Origin: Chloroflexota bacterium | GTDB taxonomy: Bacteria; Chloroflexota; UBA11872 | DNA: 64,000 nucleotides | Direction: 5' to 3' | NCBI GenBank assembly: GCA_022825895.1 | Contig: JAJDVX010000013.1 | Location: 1 to 64,000, forward strand | Shown: positions 27,758 through 36,550 of the stretch, one piece after another | Numbering within the stretch: position 1 is the stretch's first letter | Layout of the letters: each line of letters opens with the position of its first letter | Translations under genes and position numbers: made by a program | The notes under the pieces: generated by a model | Seen by the model: only the letters and a program-made list of their open reading frames with translations | What the model was told of the DNA's origin: nothing | The model's database searches: none

Positions 27758-28578
27758 GGCGAGTTCGGCGAACGCCCAATCACGATCTGGACGACCCCCA
27801 CGCGTTCGATTCGGACGAAGGGCTCAACCGCAGCTTCCCGGAATACACTTTCGGGCGATGTGAACACGGCGATTACCCGGCCGATGGGCAGGCCGCGCGG
27901 GAAGCCGCCGCCAAGTCCAGATGTCACCACCAGGTTGCCGATTGCCAGGGGTGCGTCGGGCTCAATCCGGGTCAAGCGCAGGCCACCGTTTTCGTCGCCT
28001 TCCACGATTCCATCGGCCTGGCCGCCGTCTCCTTGGGCCAGGGCATTTACCACGCTGGAGGTGCTCTGAAGGGGCACGACATTGGCTGATGTCGTCGAGA
28101 CGCTCCGCACCCGGCCGGCCAGGCTTCCTTCCGCAAGGACGGCCATGCCGACTTGAATGCCGTCTGACGCGCCGCGGTCGATGATGAGGGTATCGAGGCT
28201 GTCGACGCTGTCCCGACCCGCGACCTGTGCGGTTAGCAGTGTGACGTCGGTGTTTTGGCGTTGATAGTCGAGCGCCGCTCGCAGTTCCTCGTTTTCTCGG
28301 CGCGTTGCCTGAACGTCGGCCGCGCTCGACCGCAACCGCGCTACTTCGGCGCGAAGCGCCGCGTTCTCATTCCGCACGTCGTCAAATCGTTGTGCGTCGG
28401 CAATCGCGGCGGCAGCGCCGGACGCGGCGCTGGTCAACGCGGAACGCACCGGCGAGATTGCGGCCAGGACGGCAGCCTCCGTTGCCGATCCGGCGTTGGT
28501 GTTCCGCAGAGCGGCCAGAACGACGGCCGCCCCAACAAGAACGAGGAGCAGGAGCACCGACCGCTGTCCGCCGCGCAT
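27754..28578 (-). CDS. mreC: Rod shape-determining protein MreC
   Basis: A 274-residue bitopic protein. It has an N-terminal membrane anchor (LLLLVLVGAAVVLAALRN), a coiled coil (about 65-105, with NAALRAEVARLRSSAADV) and a periplasmic beta domain that has VAGRDSVDSLDTLIIDRGASDGIQVGMAV and VTSGLGGGFPRGLPIGRV. It couples MreB to RodA/PBP2. It starts 11 nt after the mreB stop. Confidence 0.95.
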   Translation of the reverse strand: MRGGQRSVLLLLVLVGAAVVLAALRNTNAGSATEAAVLAAISPVRSALTSAASGAAAAIADAQRFDDVRNENAALRAEVARLRSSAADVQATRRENEELRAALDYQRQNTDVTLLTAQVAGRDSVDSLDTLIIDRGASDGIQVGMAVLAEGSLAGRVRSVSTTSANVVPLQSTSSVVNALAQGDGGQADGIVEGDENGGLRLTRIEPDAPLAIGNLVVTSGLGGGFPRGLPIGRVIAVFTSPESVFREAAVEPFVRIERVGVVQIVIGRSPNSP

Positions 28579-28589
28579 CCTGTTTGCGT

Positions 28590-29645
28590 CTACACGTACG
28601 GTGCGGCGTTCTCGGCGACGAACACTTCGCGAAAAGCCTCGAGGTTGTGCAGGCAGGCGCCCGTGCCGCGCACGACAGCCTCAAGCGGATTGTTGGCGAT
28701 ATGCACGGGGATATCCGTTTCCTGCTCAATACGCCGGTCAAGCCCTCGCAGCAGTGCGCCGCCGCCGGCTACGGCGATCCCGTGTTCCATTACGTCGGCC
28801 AGCAACTCAGGAGGTGTGGCTTCGAGGGCGAGCTTGATGTTCTCGACGATTTCGGTAACCGGACCGCTGATAGCCTCGCGAATCTGACCTTCGGTGAGCT
28901 CGACCTGGCGCGGTAACCCCGATTGCAGATCGCGACCCCGCACGATCGTGGTTTCTTCCTTGGGTCCCGGGGCGGCCGAGCCGATGGCAATCTTGCATCC
29001 TTCGGCCGTGCGCTCGCCGATGAGCAGATTGTGGGCGTTTCGGCAGTAATCGACGATTTGCTCATCAACTTCGTCGCCAGCAATTCGGATGCTGTGGCTG
29101 ACCACGACGCCGCCGAGGGAAATCACGGCAACTTCGGTGGTGCCACCCCCGATGTCCACGATCATGCTGCCGGTGGCGTCCTGGATCGGTTGGCCGGCGC
29201 CAATGGCTGCCGCCATCGGCTCTTCGATCAGGTACACCTCGCGGGCGCCAGCCTGCAGGCTCGCTTCGTGTACTGCGCGTTTTTCAACTTCTGTGACACC
29301 GGATGGCACGCCCACGATGACGCGCGGTCGCGCGGCGACGGGCAGTTCGCCATGCACCTGGCCGATGAAGTACGACAGCATGGCGTGGACGGTGTCGAAG
29401 TCGGCAATAACACCGTCACGCAGCGGACGCGTGGCCACAATGTTGGTTGGCGTGCGGCCGACCATCTTCTTGGCCTCGGCGCCAACAGCCAAGACGCGTG
29501 AGGTGAGCGTGTCGGTGGCGACGACGGACGGTTCCGCGAGCATGATGCCGCGGTCCTTGACGTAAACAAGGGTGTTCGCCGTGCCTAGATCAATCCCGAG
29601 GTCGCGTGAGAAAAGTCCAAGAAGCGCGTTGAACGGTCCAAACAT
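28590..29645 (-). CDS. mreB: Rod shape-determining actin homologue MreB
   Basis: Cytoplasmic actin-like ATPase of 351 residues that forms membrane-bound filaments directing lateral wall synthesis. It has the ATP-binding DLGIDLGTANTLVYVKDRGI, VGVPSGVTEVEKRAV, EEPMAAAIGAGQPI, VDIGGGTTEVAVISLGGVV and GIAVAGGGALLRGLD. The ATG at 29645 is preferred to a TTG one codon earlier. It lies about 100 nt downstream of lon. No convincing promoter was found in that gap, so read-through from lon is possible. Confidence 0.97.
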   Translation of the reverse strand: MFGPFNALLGLFSRDLGIDLGTANTLVYVKDRGIMLAEPSVVATDTLTSRVLAVGAEAKKMVGRTPTNIVATRPLRDGVIADFDTVHAMLSYFIGQVHGELPVAARPRVIVGVPSGVTEVEKRAVHEASLQAGAREVYLIEEPMAAAIGAGQPIQDATGSMIVDIGGGTTEVAVISLGGVVVSHSIRIAGDEVDEQIVDYCRNAHNLLIGERTAEGCKIAIGSAAPGPKEETTIVRGRDLQSGLPRQVELTEGQIREAISGPVTEIVENIKLALEATPPELLADVMEHGIAVAGGGALLRGLDRRIEQETDIPVHIANNPLEAVVRGTGACLHNLEAFREVFVAENAAPYV

Positions 29646-29745
29646 CAACGATTCCGGGAGGGAAGAGGCGCGGCGAACGCTGCCCGCGAATCAGCATAGC
29701 CGCATGGCGACCCGGGAGACGGCCTGACGGCGGCGGACCGGCGAG

Positions 29746-32160
29746 CTATTTGACGTCGATGAGCGCGCAGCGCAGCGCTTCGTCAACCGTGGCGACTTCG
29801 ATGAAGTTAATGTCCTGTCTCACGTATCTGGGTAGCTCTGCGAGGTCCTGGCGGTTGCCTTGCGGCAGCAGGAACGTGCGAACGCCCGCCCGGTGTGCGC
29901 CGAGGACCTTGGGCTTGATTGCACCGACCGGCAGTATTCGGCCCTGCAGCGTGATTTCTCCAGTCAGCGTCAGATCGTGGCGGACCTGCTGGCGCGTCAG
30001 GGCTGATATCAGCGCCACGACAACGGCGAGCCCCGCCGATGACCCATCCTTGGGCAACGCGCCTGACGGCACGTGCACGTGCACGTCGAGTTGGGCGAAG
30101 TCGTGATAGGGGCCCGCACGTCGGTCGATCCATGCGCGGGCGTACGTAAGGGCCGCGTGCGCTGACTCCTTCATGACGCTGCCGAGCAGGCCCGTAAGCA
30201 GAATCTGGCCGGATCCCGGCGCCAGCGAGACCTCGACAGGCGAAAGGTCGCCGCCTGCCGGTGTATTGAAGACAGCCATTGCCGTGCCGACGCTCGCCTC
30301 GGTCTCGGCCGCGCCGAAGCGAAAGCGAGGCGGGCCCAGGGTGTCGGAAACGTCCCTGGCGCGGATGTTCCAATTCCGTTCCTTGCGCTCGGCTCGCGCG
30401 AGCGCCCGCTTGCGTGCCACGGCCGCGATGGAGCGCGTGAGTCCCCGCACCCCAGCCTCGCGCGTGTACTCCCGAATGATCCGGGTGAGTGCGCCGCGGG
30501 TGAAGCGAATGGCGTCCGATTCCAGGCCGTGCTGGTCGAGTTCCCGTGGAACGAGGAAACGCTCGGCAATTGCCAGTTTCTCGTCTTCCACGTATCCGGG
30601 AAGTTCGACGACCTCCATGCGGTCGATCAGCGCCGGCGGCAGGCCTTCCAGCGAGTTGGCGGTGGCGATGAAGATGACGCGGCTCAGGTCGTAGGGAATC
30701 TCCAGATAGTGATCGCTGAAGGCCGCATTCTGCTCGGGATCGAGTACTTCGAGCAGGGCGGCCGAAGGATCCCCCCGGAAATCCACACCGAGCTTGTCGA
30801 GTTCGTCGATCATGAACACGGGATTCACCGTTCCCGCCTGTCGCATCATCTGAAGGATGCGGCCGGGCATTGAACCGATGTATGTCATTCGGTGACCGCG
30901 GATTTCGGCTTCGTCGCGAACACCGCCAAGTGAAACCCGCACGAATTTGCGGGAAAGCGCCTGGGCGATCGATTGCCCGAGGCTGGTTTTACCGACGCCG
31001 GGCGGACCGACAAAACACAGAATCGGGCTGCGCGACTGCCTGGCCAGGCGCCGAACGGCGATGTACTCGAGAAGACGCTCCTTGACGCGGTCGAGACCGT
31101 GATGGTGCGCGTCCAGAATCCGCGCCGCGCGTTTAATGTCGGTGTTGTCTCGGGTGCGCTTCTTCCACGGGAGCTCGATCAGCCACTCAAGGTAATTCCG
31201 CACCATGCTGGCCTCAGGCGATCCGGGCGGCATGGCGTTAAGTCGGTCGATCTCTTTGAGTCCGCGCTCGATGACGGCCTCCGGGTAGCGCCTGGCTTCC
31301 AGCTTTTGGCGGAATTCGCTGATCTCCGTGTTTTGGGCGCTGGTCTCGCCAAGTTCCTTGGTGATGGTTCGCAGCTGTTCGCGCAGGATGAACTCGCGCT
31401 GATCCTTGTCGACTTCGTCACGAACGTCGTCACGCAGCTGGCGCTCCAATTCCAGCACCCGAATCTCTTCTTCAAGGACCGTATGGACGAGCCGCAGGCG
31501 CTCCGAGACCTCACGAATCTCGAGTAGTTCCTGCTGGGTTCCGGGAACCAGGTTCAGCGAGGCGGCCACGATGTCGGCCAATAGGCCGGGGGCCTCGGCG
31601 TTCATCGCTCGGATGTACGCCTCATCGGGAGTCGCATCGTTGAGTTCCACGACGTGATGGAAGAGTTCGAGCGTGAGAGGCATCAAATCGCGGGCTTCGT
31701 CCGGCGCTTCGTCCAATTCCTCCACGACCCATCCAATCGCCCGAATGAACGGATGTTCGGAAACTGGCGTGACGGCGCGTACTCGGCGGATGCCTTCGGC
31801 CAGCACGCTGGTACTTCCGTCTGGCAGCTTGAGTACGCGCGCAATCTTGGCTTCGGTACCCACTTCGTGAAGGTCGCCAAACGTCACGGCCTCGGCGTCG
31901 GGATCGTGCTGGCTGACCGCCAGGACGCGACGATCGAGGCTCAGGGCTTCCTCGATTGCGGCCAAGGATTGCTCGCGGCCCACCACGAAGGAGTTCACCG
32001 TGTCGGGGATGGGGAACAGGGTTTCGCCGCGCAGGGGCAGCACGGGCAGGTCAACTTCGACGGGTCCGTCGTCGTGAGCGGCCGACTTCCCGGGCGCAGG
32101 GTTTTCGTCGTGTTCGGGCCCCGTCCGCGGGTTATTGCGCAGAAGTGTGGTATCGGCCAT
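29746..32160 (-). CDS. lon: ATP-dependent Lon protease
   Basis: Cytoplasmic AAA+ serine protease of 804 residues. The N-terminal LON substrate domain starts at LPVLPLRGETLFPI (about 38-50). A long helical region follows, then the P-loop GPPGVGKT at about 385-392, and the C-terminal peptidase with PKDGSSAG (catalytic Ser708 for the usual PKDGPSAG) and Lys749 in GAIKPK. It degrades misfolded and regulatory proteins. Its ATG shares one base with the stop of the upstream PHP-domain gene, indicating cotranscription. Confidence 0.97.
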   Translation of the reverse strand: MADTTLLRNNPRTGPEHDENPAPGKSAAHDDGPVEVDLPVLPLRGETLFPIPDTVNSFVVGREQSLAAIEEALSLDRRVLAVSQHDPDAEAVTFGDLHEVGTEAKIARVLKLPDGSTSVLAEGIRRVRAVTPVSEHPFIRAIGWVVEELDEAPDEARDLMPLTLELFHHVVELNDATPDEAYIRAMNAEAPGLLADIVAASLNLVPGTQQELLEIREVSERLRLVHTVLEEEIRVLELERQLRDDVRDEVDKDQREFILREQLRTITKELGETSAQNTEISEFRQKLEARRYPEAVIERGLKEIDRLNAMPPGSPEASMVRNYLEWLIELPWKKRTRDNTDIKRAARILDAHHHGLDRVKERLLEYIAVRRLARQSRSPILCFVGPPGVGKTSLGQSIAQALSRKFVRVSLGGVRDEAEIRGHRMTYIGSMPGRILQMMRQAGTVNPVFMIDELDKLGVDFRGDPSAALLEVLDPEQNAAFSDHYLEIPYDLSRVIFIATANSLEGLPPALIDRMEVVELPGYVEDEKLAIAERFLVPRELDQHGLESDAIRFTRGALTRIIREYTREAGVRGLTRSIAAVARKRALARAERKERNWNIRARDVSDTLGPPRFRFGAAETEASVGTAMAVFNTPAGGDLSPVEVSLAPGSGQILLTGLLGSVMKESAHAALTYARAWIDRRAGPYHDFAQLDVHVHVPSGALPKDGSSAGLAVVVALISALTRQQVRHDLTLTGEITLQGRILPVGAIKPKVLGAHRAGVRTFLLPQGNRQDLAELPRYVRQDINFIEVATVDEALRCALIDVK

Positions 32161-32843
32161 CAGGCTCCGGCGCCTTCGGTGATGGTGCGACCCAGCCGAG
32201 CCAAGAGCTCAAGCGGATTGTCCACGAGCACCGTCTCGGTTTCATCCGCGTCCAGGCCGGCGCCGCGCGCAACCCGGCGGGCCAGGGCCTCGGTGAGAAG
32301 GTCGCCAGGTTCGTGGGCATCGCTGTTGACGAGGAGCTTCGCTCCGGCCTCTCGACAGACATTGGCCACGTGGCCGTTTGTGAGCGAATGCCCGCGTCGG
32401 GCCGATAGCTCAATGTACTTGCCATTCTCGCGCGCGACATGGCCAAGTTCGGGGCTGAGGAGACCCGGATGCACCAGCGCGTGCACATAGTCCGACTCGA
32501 GGGCTGCTCGGTTTGTGCCGGCGGCCACCGGTTCCGCAATTGTCTCGCCGTGGACGGCTATGAACTCGGCGCCAGCCTCCGAGGCCATGCGCGCCACTCG
32601 GTCAATTGCGGCGGGTGGCACATGGGTTATCTCCACACCGGCCAGCGTCACCATGCCCCAGGCGGCCTCGGCCTCGCGACAGTCGCGGGCCAGAGACTCG
32701 ACGAGGGATTGCACATTTGCCGGGCTGGCATGGTCGGTTATCGCCATGGCCGTATACCCCGAAACGTGGCAGCGGCGGAGCAGTTCAATAGGCGACAGCA
32801 CGCCATCGCTTAGAAACGTGTGCGTCTGAAAGTCAAAGAGCAT
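32160..32843 (-). CDS. PHP-domain phosphoesterase (histidinol-phosphatase-like) with a changed first metal motif
   Basis: A 227-residue metal-dependent phosphoesterase of the PHP superfamily. Metal-ligand motifs are visible in order: FQTHTFLSDG, AITDHAS, VHGETI, ALVHPGLL, IELSARRGH and VNSDAHEPGD. The first motif is normally HxH, but here the first His is Gln (Q6), so one ligand of the metal cluster is missing. The remaining ligands are intact. Substrate unknown: histidinol phosphate, nucleotides or another phosphoester are all possible. The ATG lacks a Shine-Dalgarno sequence. A TATCAT element 15 nt upstream suggests a very short leader. Confidence 0.8.
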   Translation of the reverse strand: MLFDFQTHTFLSDGVLSPIELLRRCHVSGYTAMAITDHASPANVQSLVESLARDCREAEAAWGMVTLAGVEITHVPPAAIDRVARMASEAGAEFIAVHGETIAEPVAAGTNRAALESDYVHALVHPGLLSPELGHVARENGKYIELSARRGHSLTNGHVANVCREAGAKLLVNSDAHEPGDLLTEALARRVARGAGLDADETETVLVDNPLELLARLGRTITEGAGA

Positions 32844-32857
32844 GGTTTCGTTGACCA

Positions 32858-32863
32858 ATGATA
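32858..32863 (-). promoter_or_regulatory. Candidate -10 element (TATCAT) for the PHP-lon operon
   Basis: The minus strand reads TATCAT at 32863-32858, matching TATAAT at 5 of 6 positions. The start would fall about 7-8 nt before the PHP gene ATG, giving a nearly leaderless message. No good -35 is seen. The rest of the 32844-33050 divergent gap shows nothing else recognisable. Confidence 0.3.
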
Positions 32864-33050
32864 GGAATGGCGACGTGCACCGCGTTGATTCTAGGGAGCG
32901 TGGGCGCTCGACTACAACGCGGCGGATGATCCGTTGCCGACTGCGTGGCCAGCCGGCCGCTCCCAATTCGGCGACGAGAGAACTCGTCCTCGCCAGTAGT
33001 CCATAATCGGTGACACCGGGTGGGCGAGTGCGAGCGGGGGCAACGCGCTA

Positions 33051-33527
33051 ATGGGCCTTGAGCAGTACAACCAGGGTTACAACGTCGGGGTGGGCGGCGT
33101 CGTGGTCCGCGGTCGCTCCGTGCTGTTCGTCCGCCGCGCCTCGCGACATGGACGCGGCAACTGGCAGATTCCGGGCGGGTTTGTGGAGCGTACCGAGACC
33201 CTGGACGAGGCCGTGGTGCGCGAAGTACGAGAGGAAACGGGCGTTCTGGCCGGTGTACAAGGGGTGCTTGGGGTGCGCAGCCGATGGGATACCACGAACA
33301 GTACGTATGTGGTGTTTCTCATGCGGCCGGAGGCCGGCGAGCCAGTGCCCGGCGATGAAGTCGACCGAGCGGAATATCTGACCCTGTCTGAACTGGATGC
33401 GCTGGAGCAGGTGCCCGAAGTCAATCGCGCTATCGCCGCGCGTGCGCTGGGCGTCGCACGCAATCTTCTGTATCCGGCCGACGTGGAAAACCCCCGAGGC
33501 GGGGAATATTGCCTGTTCTTGGGCTGA
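33051..33527 (+). CDS. Nudix hydrolase
   Basis: A 158-residue Nudix-fold pyrophosphohydrolase. The Nudix box GGFVERTETLDEAVVREVREETGV matches Gx5Ex7REUxEExGU exactly. It follows a beta strand VGVGGVVVRGRSVLFVRRA and the WQIPGG turn. The substrate (nucleoside diphosphate derivatives, for example) cannot be told from sequence. It is transcribed away from the lon operon and ends 91 nt before the first large membrane gene. That gap has no clear regulatory site. Confidence 0.92.
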   Translation: MGLEQYNQGYNVGVGGVVVRGRSVLFVRRASRHGRGNWQIPGGFVERTETLDEAVVREVREETGVLAGVQGVLGVRSRWDTTNSTYVVFLMRPEAGEPVPGDEVDRAEYLTLSELDALEQVPEVNRAIAARALGVARNLLYPADVENPRGGEYCLFLG

Positions 33528-33618
33528 GCGCCCACTCGACAGGTTTCCAGACTCGGCCGCCAATGTTTGCCAAGGCTCACACGATCGACCGCGGACGTCA
33601 CGGAAAGGCGCTGGATGA

Positions 33619-36453
33619 ATGACGGTTGATCCGACCGTCCTCCCAGGTCTGGTCCTGCTGGTCCTGGAACTGCTGGTGTTGGCCGCTGTCGGTGTTGTGA
33701 TCGCGCGGGTGGCGTTGCGGCAGTCCAACGACTTGCTGGCGCTGGCTCAAGGGATGGTGATCGGGCCGGCGCTCTGGGGGCTGATCGTCAATTTCGTCCT
33801 GCACCTGTTTCCTGGTCTGGCAGGTGCATTGGCTACCTGGGTCGTCACGCTGGCGCTGGCCGCCGGACTTGCCTGGCGGGCGCCGGCCAGCCTGCAACTG
33901 AAGCCTCGCACCGTTGTGGGGTTTGTGGCGGCGGCGCTGGTGCTCTTCTGGTTTGTGCTGGCCAGCCGTCAGTTGATGTACATCGTTGACGCGTATTTGC
34001 ACCTGGGCCTGGCCGCTTCCATCCGCGCCGGGGGCTACCCGCCGGCGTTTCCCTGGCACCCCGGGCTACCCGCGCCGTACCACTACGGAGCGGATCTACT
34101 GACTGCGCTGCTGGCTCCGCCGGCCGGGCCGGACCCCGCGTTTACGACGGAAGTCATCGACGCATACGCGTGGACCAGCCTCGCGCTGATCGTGGTTACG
34201 ACAGTCTTGCGGTTTGGGTCGCGGATTGCCGCGCTGGCCGTCTGCCCGCTGCTTTTGTCGTTTGGGCTCTGGACGCAACTTCACTACACGTCGCCTCCCG
34301 GCATCGTGCAAGTCCCGCTCCCCATCGGAATCCCTGAGGCGGGAATACGGGCCTCGCTGGCGGACATCTACTGGCCCACGGTGGACTATCCGTGGACGAC
34401 CGCGGTTGATGCGACGCCGGCGAACATTTGGAAGCCCCACTTCGTGCTGGCCTACGCCTTGGCGTTTGTGGTGCTTGAGCGGGCGGCGGCGCGTGGCAGG
34501 CGCGGGTGGCTGGGACATGTGGCCCTGGCGCTGGCCATTGGTTTTCTAGGGCTGGTTGACGAAACGGTGGCTCCGGTCGTCCTGGGTCTGTGGGGGCTCC
34601 TGGAACTCTACGAATTGCATCGCGGCTCACACTTCGCGCCGCTCCTACGGCGCCTGCGCGGCGACGGCAGCCATCGCCCGGTGCGGTGGGAGCCGATGCT
34701 GCGCGCCTTTTCGGGACCAGTGTTCGCCGCGTTGCTGCTGACCATTGGCGGCGGCGCGATTACCGGGGTTCTGACCAGTTCGTCACATACTGGTCTGTCG
34801 CTCGGGTGGATCGCCGACGCCGGCAGCAGGCGTCCGCTGGGCGAATTCACCCGCTTGTCAGGCGGCGTAGGCGTGTTGGCGCTTGGCACCGTGCCCGTGA
34901 CCGTGGGCGCCCTGCTGCTGGCGTGGCGACAACGTCTGGTGCTGGCTTTGGCGGCGACCAGCCTTTTGATGCTGCTGGCGGCGCTGTCGTTGCGCTACGA
35001 GTATTCGCTGGATTTGGTTCGTCTGGACGGCCATGCAAGGAACTTCGCGCTCCTGGCGTTGCTGGTGGGGTTGGGCGTGCGCATGGCCGCGCTCTCGCCG
35101 CGCTGGCGCTACGCCACGAGCGCGATGCTGATTGCCTTGGTCACGTGGCCGACGGTCGCGGCACCGGTACAGAACATCGGCCTTGGGCTTCGGCGCGGGC
35201 CCGAGTTCGCCAATGCCCGACCCGATCCGTCAGCGATGCCTTCCGACCTGATTGGCCGCTATGTGATGCGTAAGCCGATGTCGGAGGTGGTTGCCGGCTA
35301 CATACGCGAGCACACGTCGGTCGACGCCCGCATTCTGTCGCCGTCTCCGATCGAGATGTCGATCGTGACCGGCCGTCCTAACGCCTCGGCCTACGCCGAG
35401 TTTGTGCAGTTCGTCCCAGTGCACGGCCCCGAGTACCTGGACGCGATCCGCTTTCTTGAACCGCTGGCGGTCCGACGCCTCGGCGTCGATTACGTCCACG
35501 CGCCTGACGCCTGGATTGCCGAATTGCCGGAGCGCGCGCAGCGCTGGCTGCAAGACCCGAGCTTCTTCGAACCGCTGATTCGCGACGGTGTCGACACACT
35601 ATTCCGAGTCCAGCCGGCGTTCCTGCGTCTGGAAACGACGCCACCGCCAGAGTCGTTCGAAGGGTTGCGGCAAGCGGTGGCGCCCGAGGCCACGGTGTAT
35701 CTCTCACCGGCGCTTGAACCCGTGAATTCAATTCGGGCGGCCGTAGTGCTCTCGCACACACGGCTGCTCGGTAGGGCGCGGCCAACCCCAACCTGGCATA
35801 GCCGGCCTCACTTTCCGACCGAGCAGTTGGCCAATCGGACGCCTGACCTCGTTGTTACATCGGCGCGCTTGGCGCCATCTGCGTTTCCCCTGGATCGACG
35901 TCAGCCAATCTGGTGGAATGACGAAATCGCCATCTATCCACTGGGCGAAGCCACCAACCCGATCATGCCGCCGCCGCCGCGTCCATTCAGCATCGAGGTG
36001 TCCGACGTGGAGACTGCCGATAGTCGAATCGCCTTCACGGCGACGTTCCTGGACCTGGAGCCCGACCAATGGAAGGGCCAGGATTGGCTGGTGACTTCGA
36101 CCGACAGTTCGCCCTGGGCGATTCCCCGGGAGTTCGAATCTGACGAGCGACGGCATGCAGGGTCGCAGTGGTTTGGCGGCCAGGTTGTGCCGGGCAGGGG
36201 TACGACGGAACGCCGGTTTGCGTTTGATCCGCACGCGGTGAGTCTCCTGGTTGCGGAGGGCGACGACGAAGCCGTGGCGGCGCCTTCATCTGGGACGGCC
36301 CTTGAACCGGGCGACTGGACGTTGGCCGTGCGCCTGCGAGGCGACTGGTGGGAGCTCGCCTTCATTCCGCTCATGAGCTTTACGGTTTCAGACGCAGGAG
36401 AGGTTGCATACGAGGTCTATGAAGGAACGCTTGGCGCGGCGTTGATTCCGTGA
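33619..36453 (+). CDS. Large polytopic membrane protein, paralogue 1 of 8 (DGHARN/GQDW family)
   Basis: No named family recognised. In this 944-residue protein, residues 1-520 are mostly hydrophobic, with about 12 probable TM segments. The rest is soluble and probably outside the membrane. Family motifs here are: D124-x3-H128 after the fourth hydrophobic segment (start of a probable outer loop), YHYG (154-157), PANIWKP (267-273), the acidic pair in VDET (313-316), DGHARNFALLA (470-480), TGRPNAS (584-590), GPEYLDAIRFLEP (603-615), YVHAPDAW (625-632) and GQDWLV (820-825). Asp/His in the first loop plus a hydrophobic body and a soluble tail recall GT-C-type glycosyltransferases, which use lipid-linked sugars. 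That is inference only. GGAAAGG precedes the ATG. Its C-terminal end (SPWAIPREFE, WFGGQVVPG, LRGDWWELAFIPLM) groups it with paralogues 4 and 5. Confidence 0.75.
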   Translation: MTVDPTVLPGLVLLVLELLVLAAVGVVIARVALRQSNDLLALAQGMVIGPALWGLIVNFVLHLFPGLAGALATWVVTLALAAGLAWRAPASLQLKPRTVVGFVAAALVLFWFVLASRQLMYIVDAYLHLGLAASIRAGGYPPAFPWHPGLPAPYHYGADLLTALLAPPAGPDPAFTTEVIDAYAWTSLALIVVTTVLRFGSRIAALAVCPLLLSFGLWTQLHYTSPPGIVQVPLPIGIPEAGIRASLADIYWPTVDYPWTTAVDATPANIWKPHFVLAYALAFVVLERAAARGRRGWLGHVALALAIGFLGLVDETVAPVVLGLWGLLELYELHRGSHFAPLLRRLRGDGSHRPVRWEPMLRAFSGPVFAALLLTIGGGAITGVLTSSSHTGLSLGWIADAGSRRPLGEFTRLSGGVGVLALGTVPVTVGALLLAWRQRLVLALAATSLLMLLAALSLRYEYSLDLVRLDGHARNFALLALLVGLGVRMAALSPRWRYATSAMLIALVTWPTVAAPVQNIGLGLRRGPEFANARPDPSAMPSDLIGRYVMRKPMSEVVAGYIREHTSVDARILSPSPIEMSIVTGRPNASAYAEFVQFVPVHGPEYLDAIRFLEPLAVRRLGVDYVHAPDAWIAELPERAQRWLQDPSFFEPLIRDGVDTLFRVQPAFLRLETTPPPESFEGLRQAVAPEATVYLSPALEPVNSIRAAVVLSHTRLLGRARPTPTWHSRPHFPTEQLANRTPDLVVTSARLAPSAFPLDRRQPIWWNDEIAIYPLGEATNPIMPPPPRPFSIEVSDVETADSRIAFTATFLDLEPDQWKGQDWLVTSTDSSPWAIPREFESDERRHAGSQWFGGQVVPGRGTTERRFAFDPHAVSLLVAEGDDEAVAAPSSGTALEPGDWTLAVRLRGDWWELAFIPLMSFTVSDAGEVAYEVYEGTLGAALIP

Positions 36454-36550
36454 GGCCGGCGGAATCCGCAGAGCGTCGGCCGAAACACGCGTCGGGCCGG
36501 CGGCCCTTAGGACAGGAGCACATCCCTTATAGCAAGCCGGGAGAGTCTGG

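Noticed and set aside
32967-33050. Small gene in the divergent gap before the Nudix gene
   Set aside because: No open frame with a start, ribosome-binding site and conserved product.
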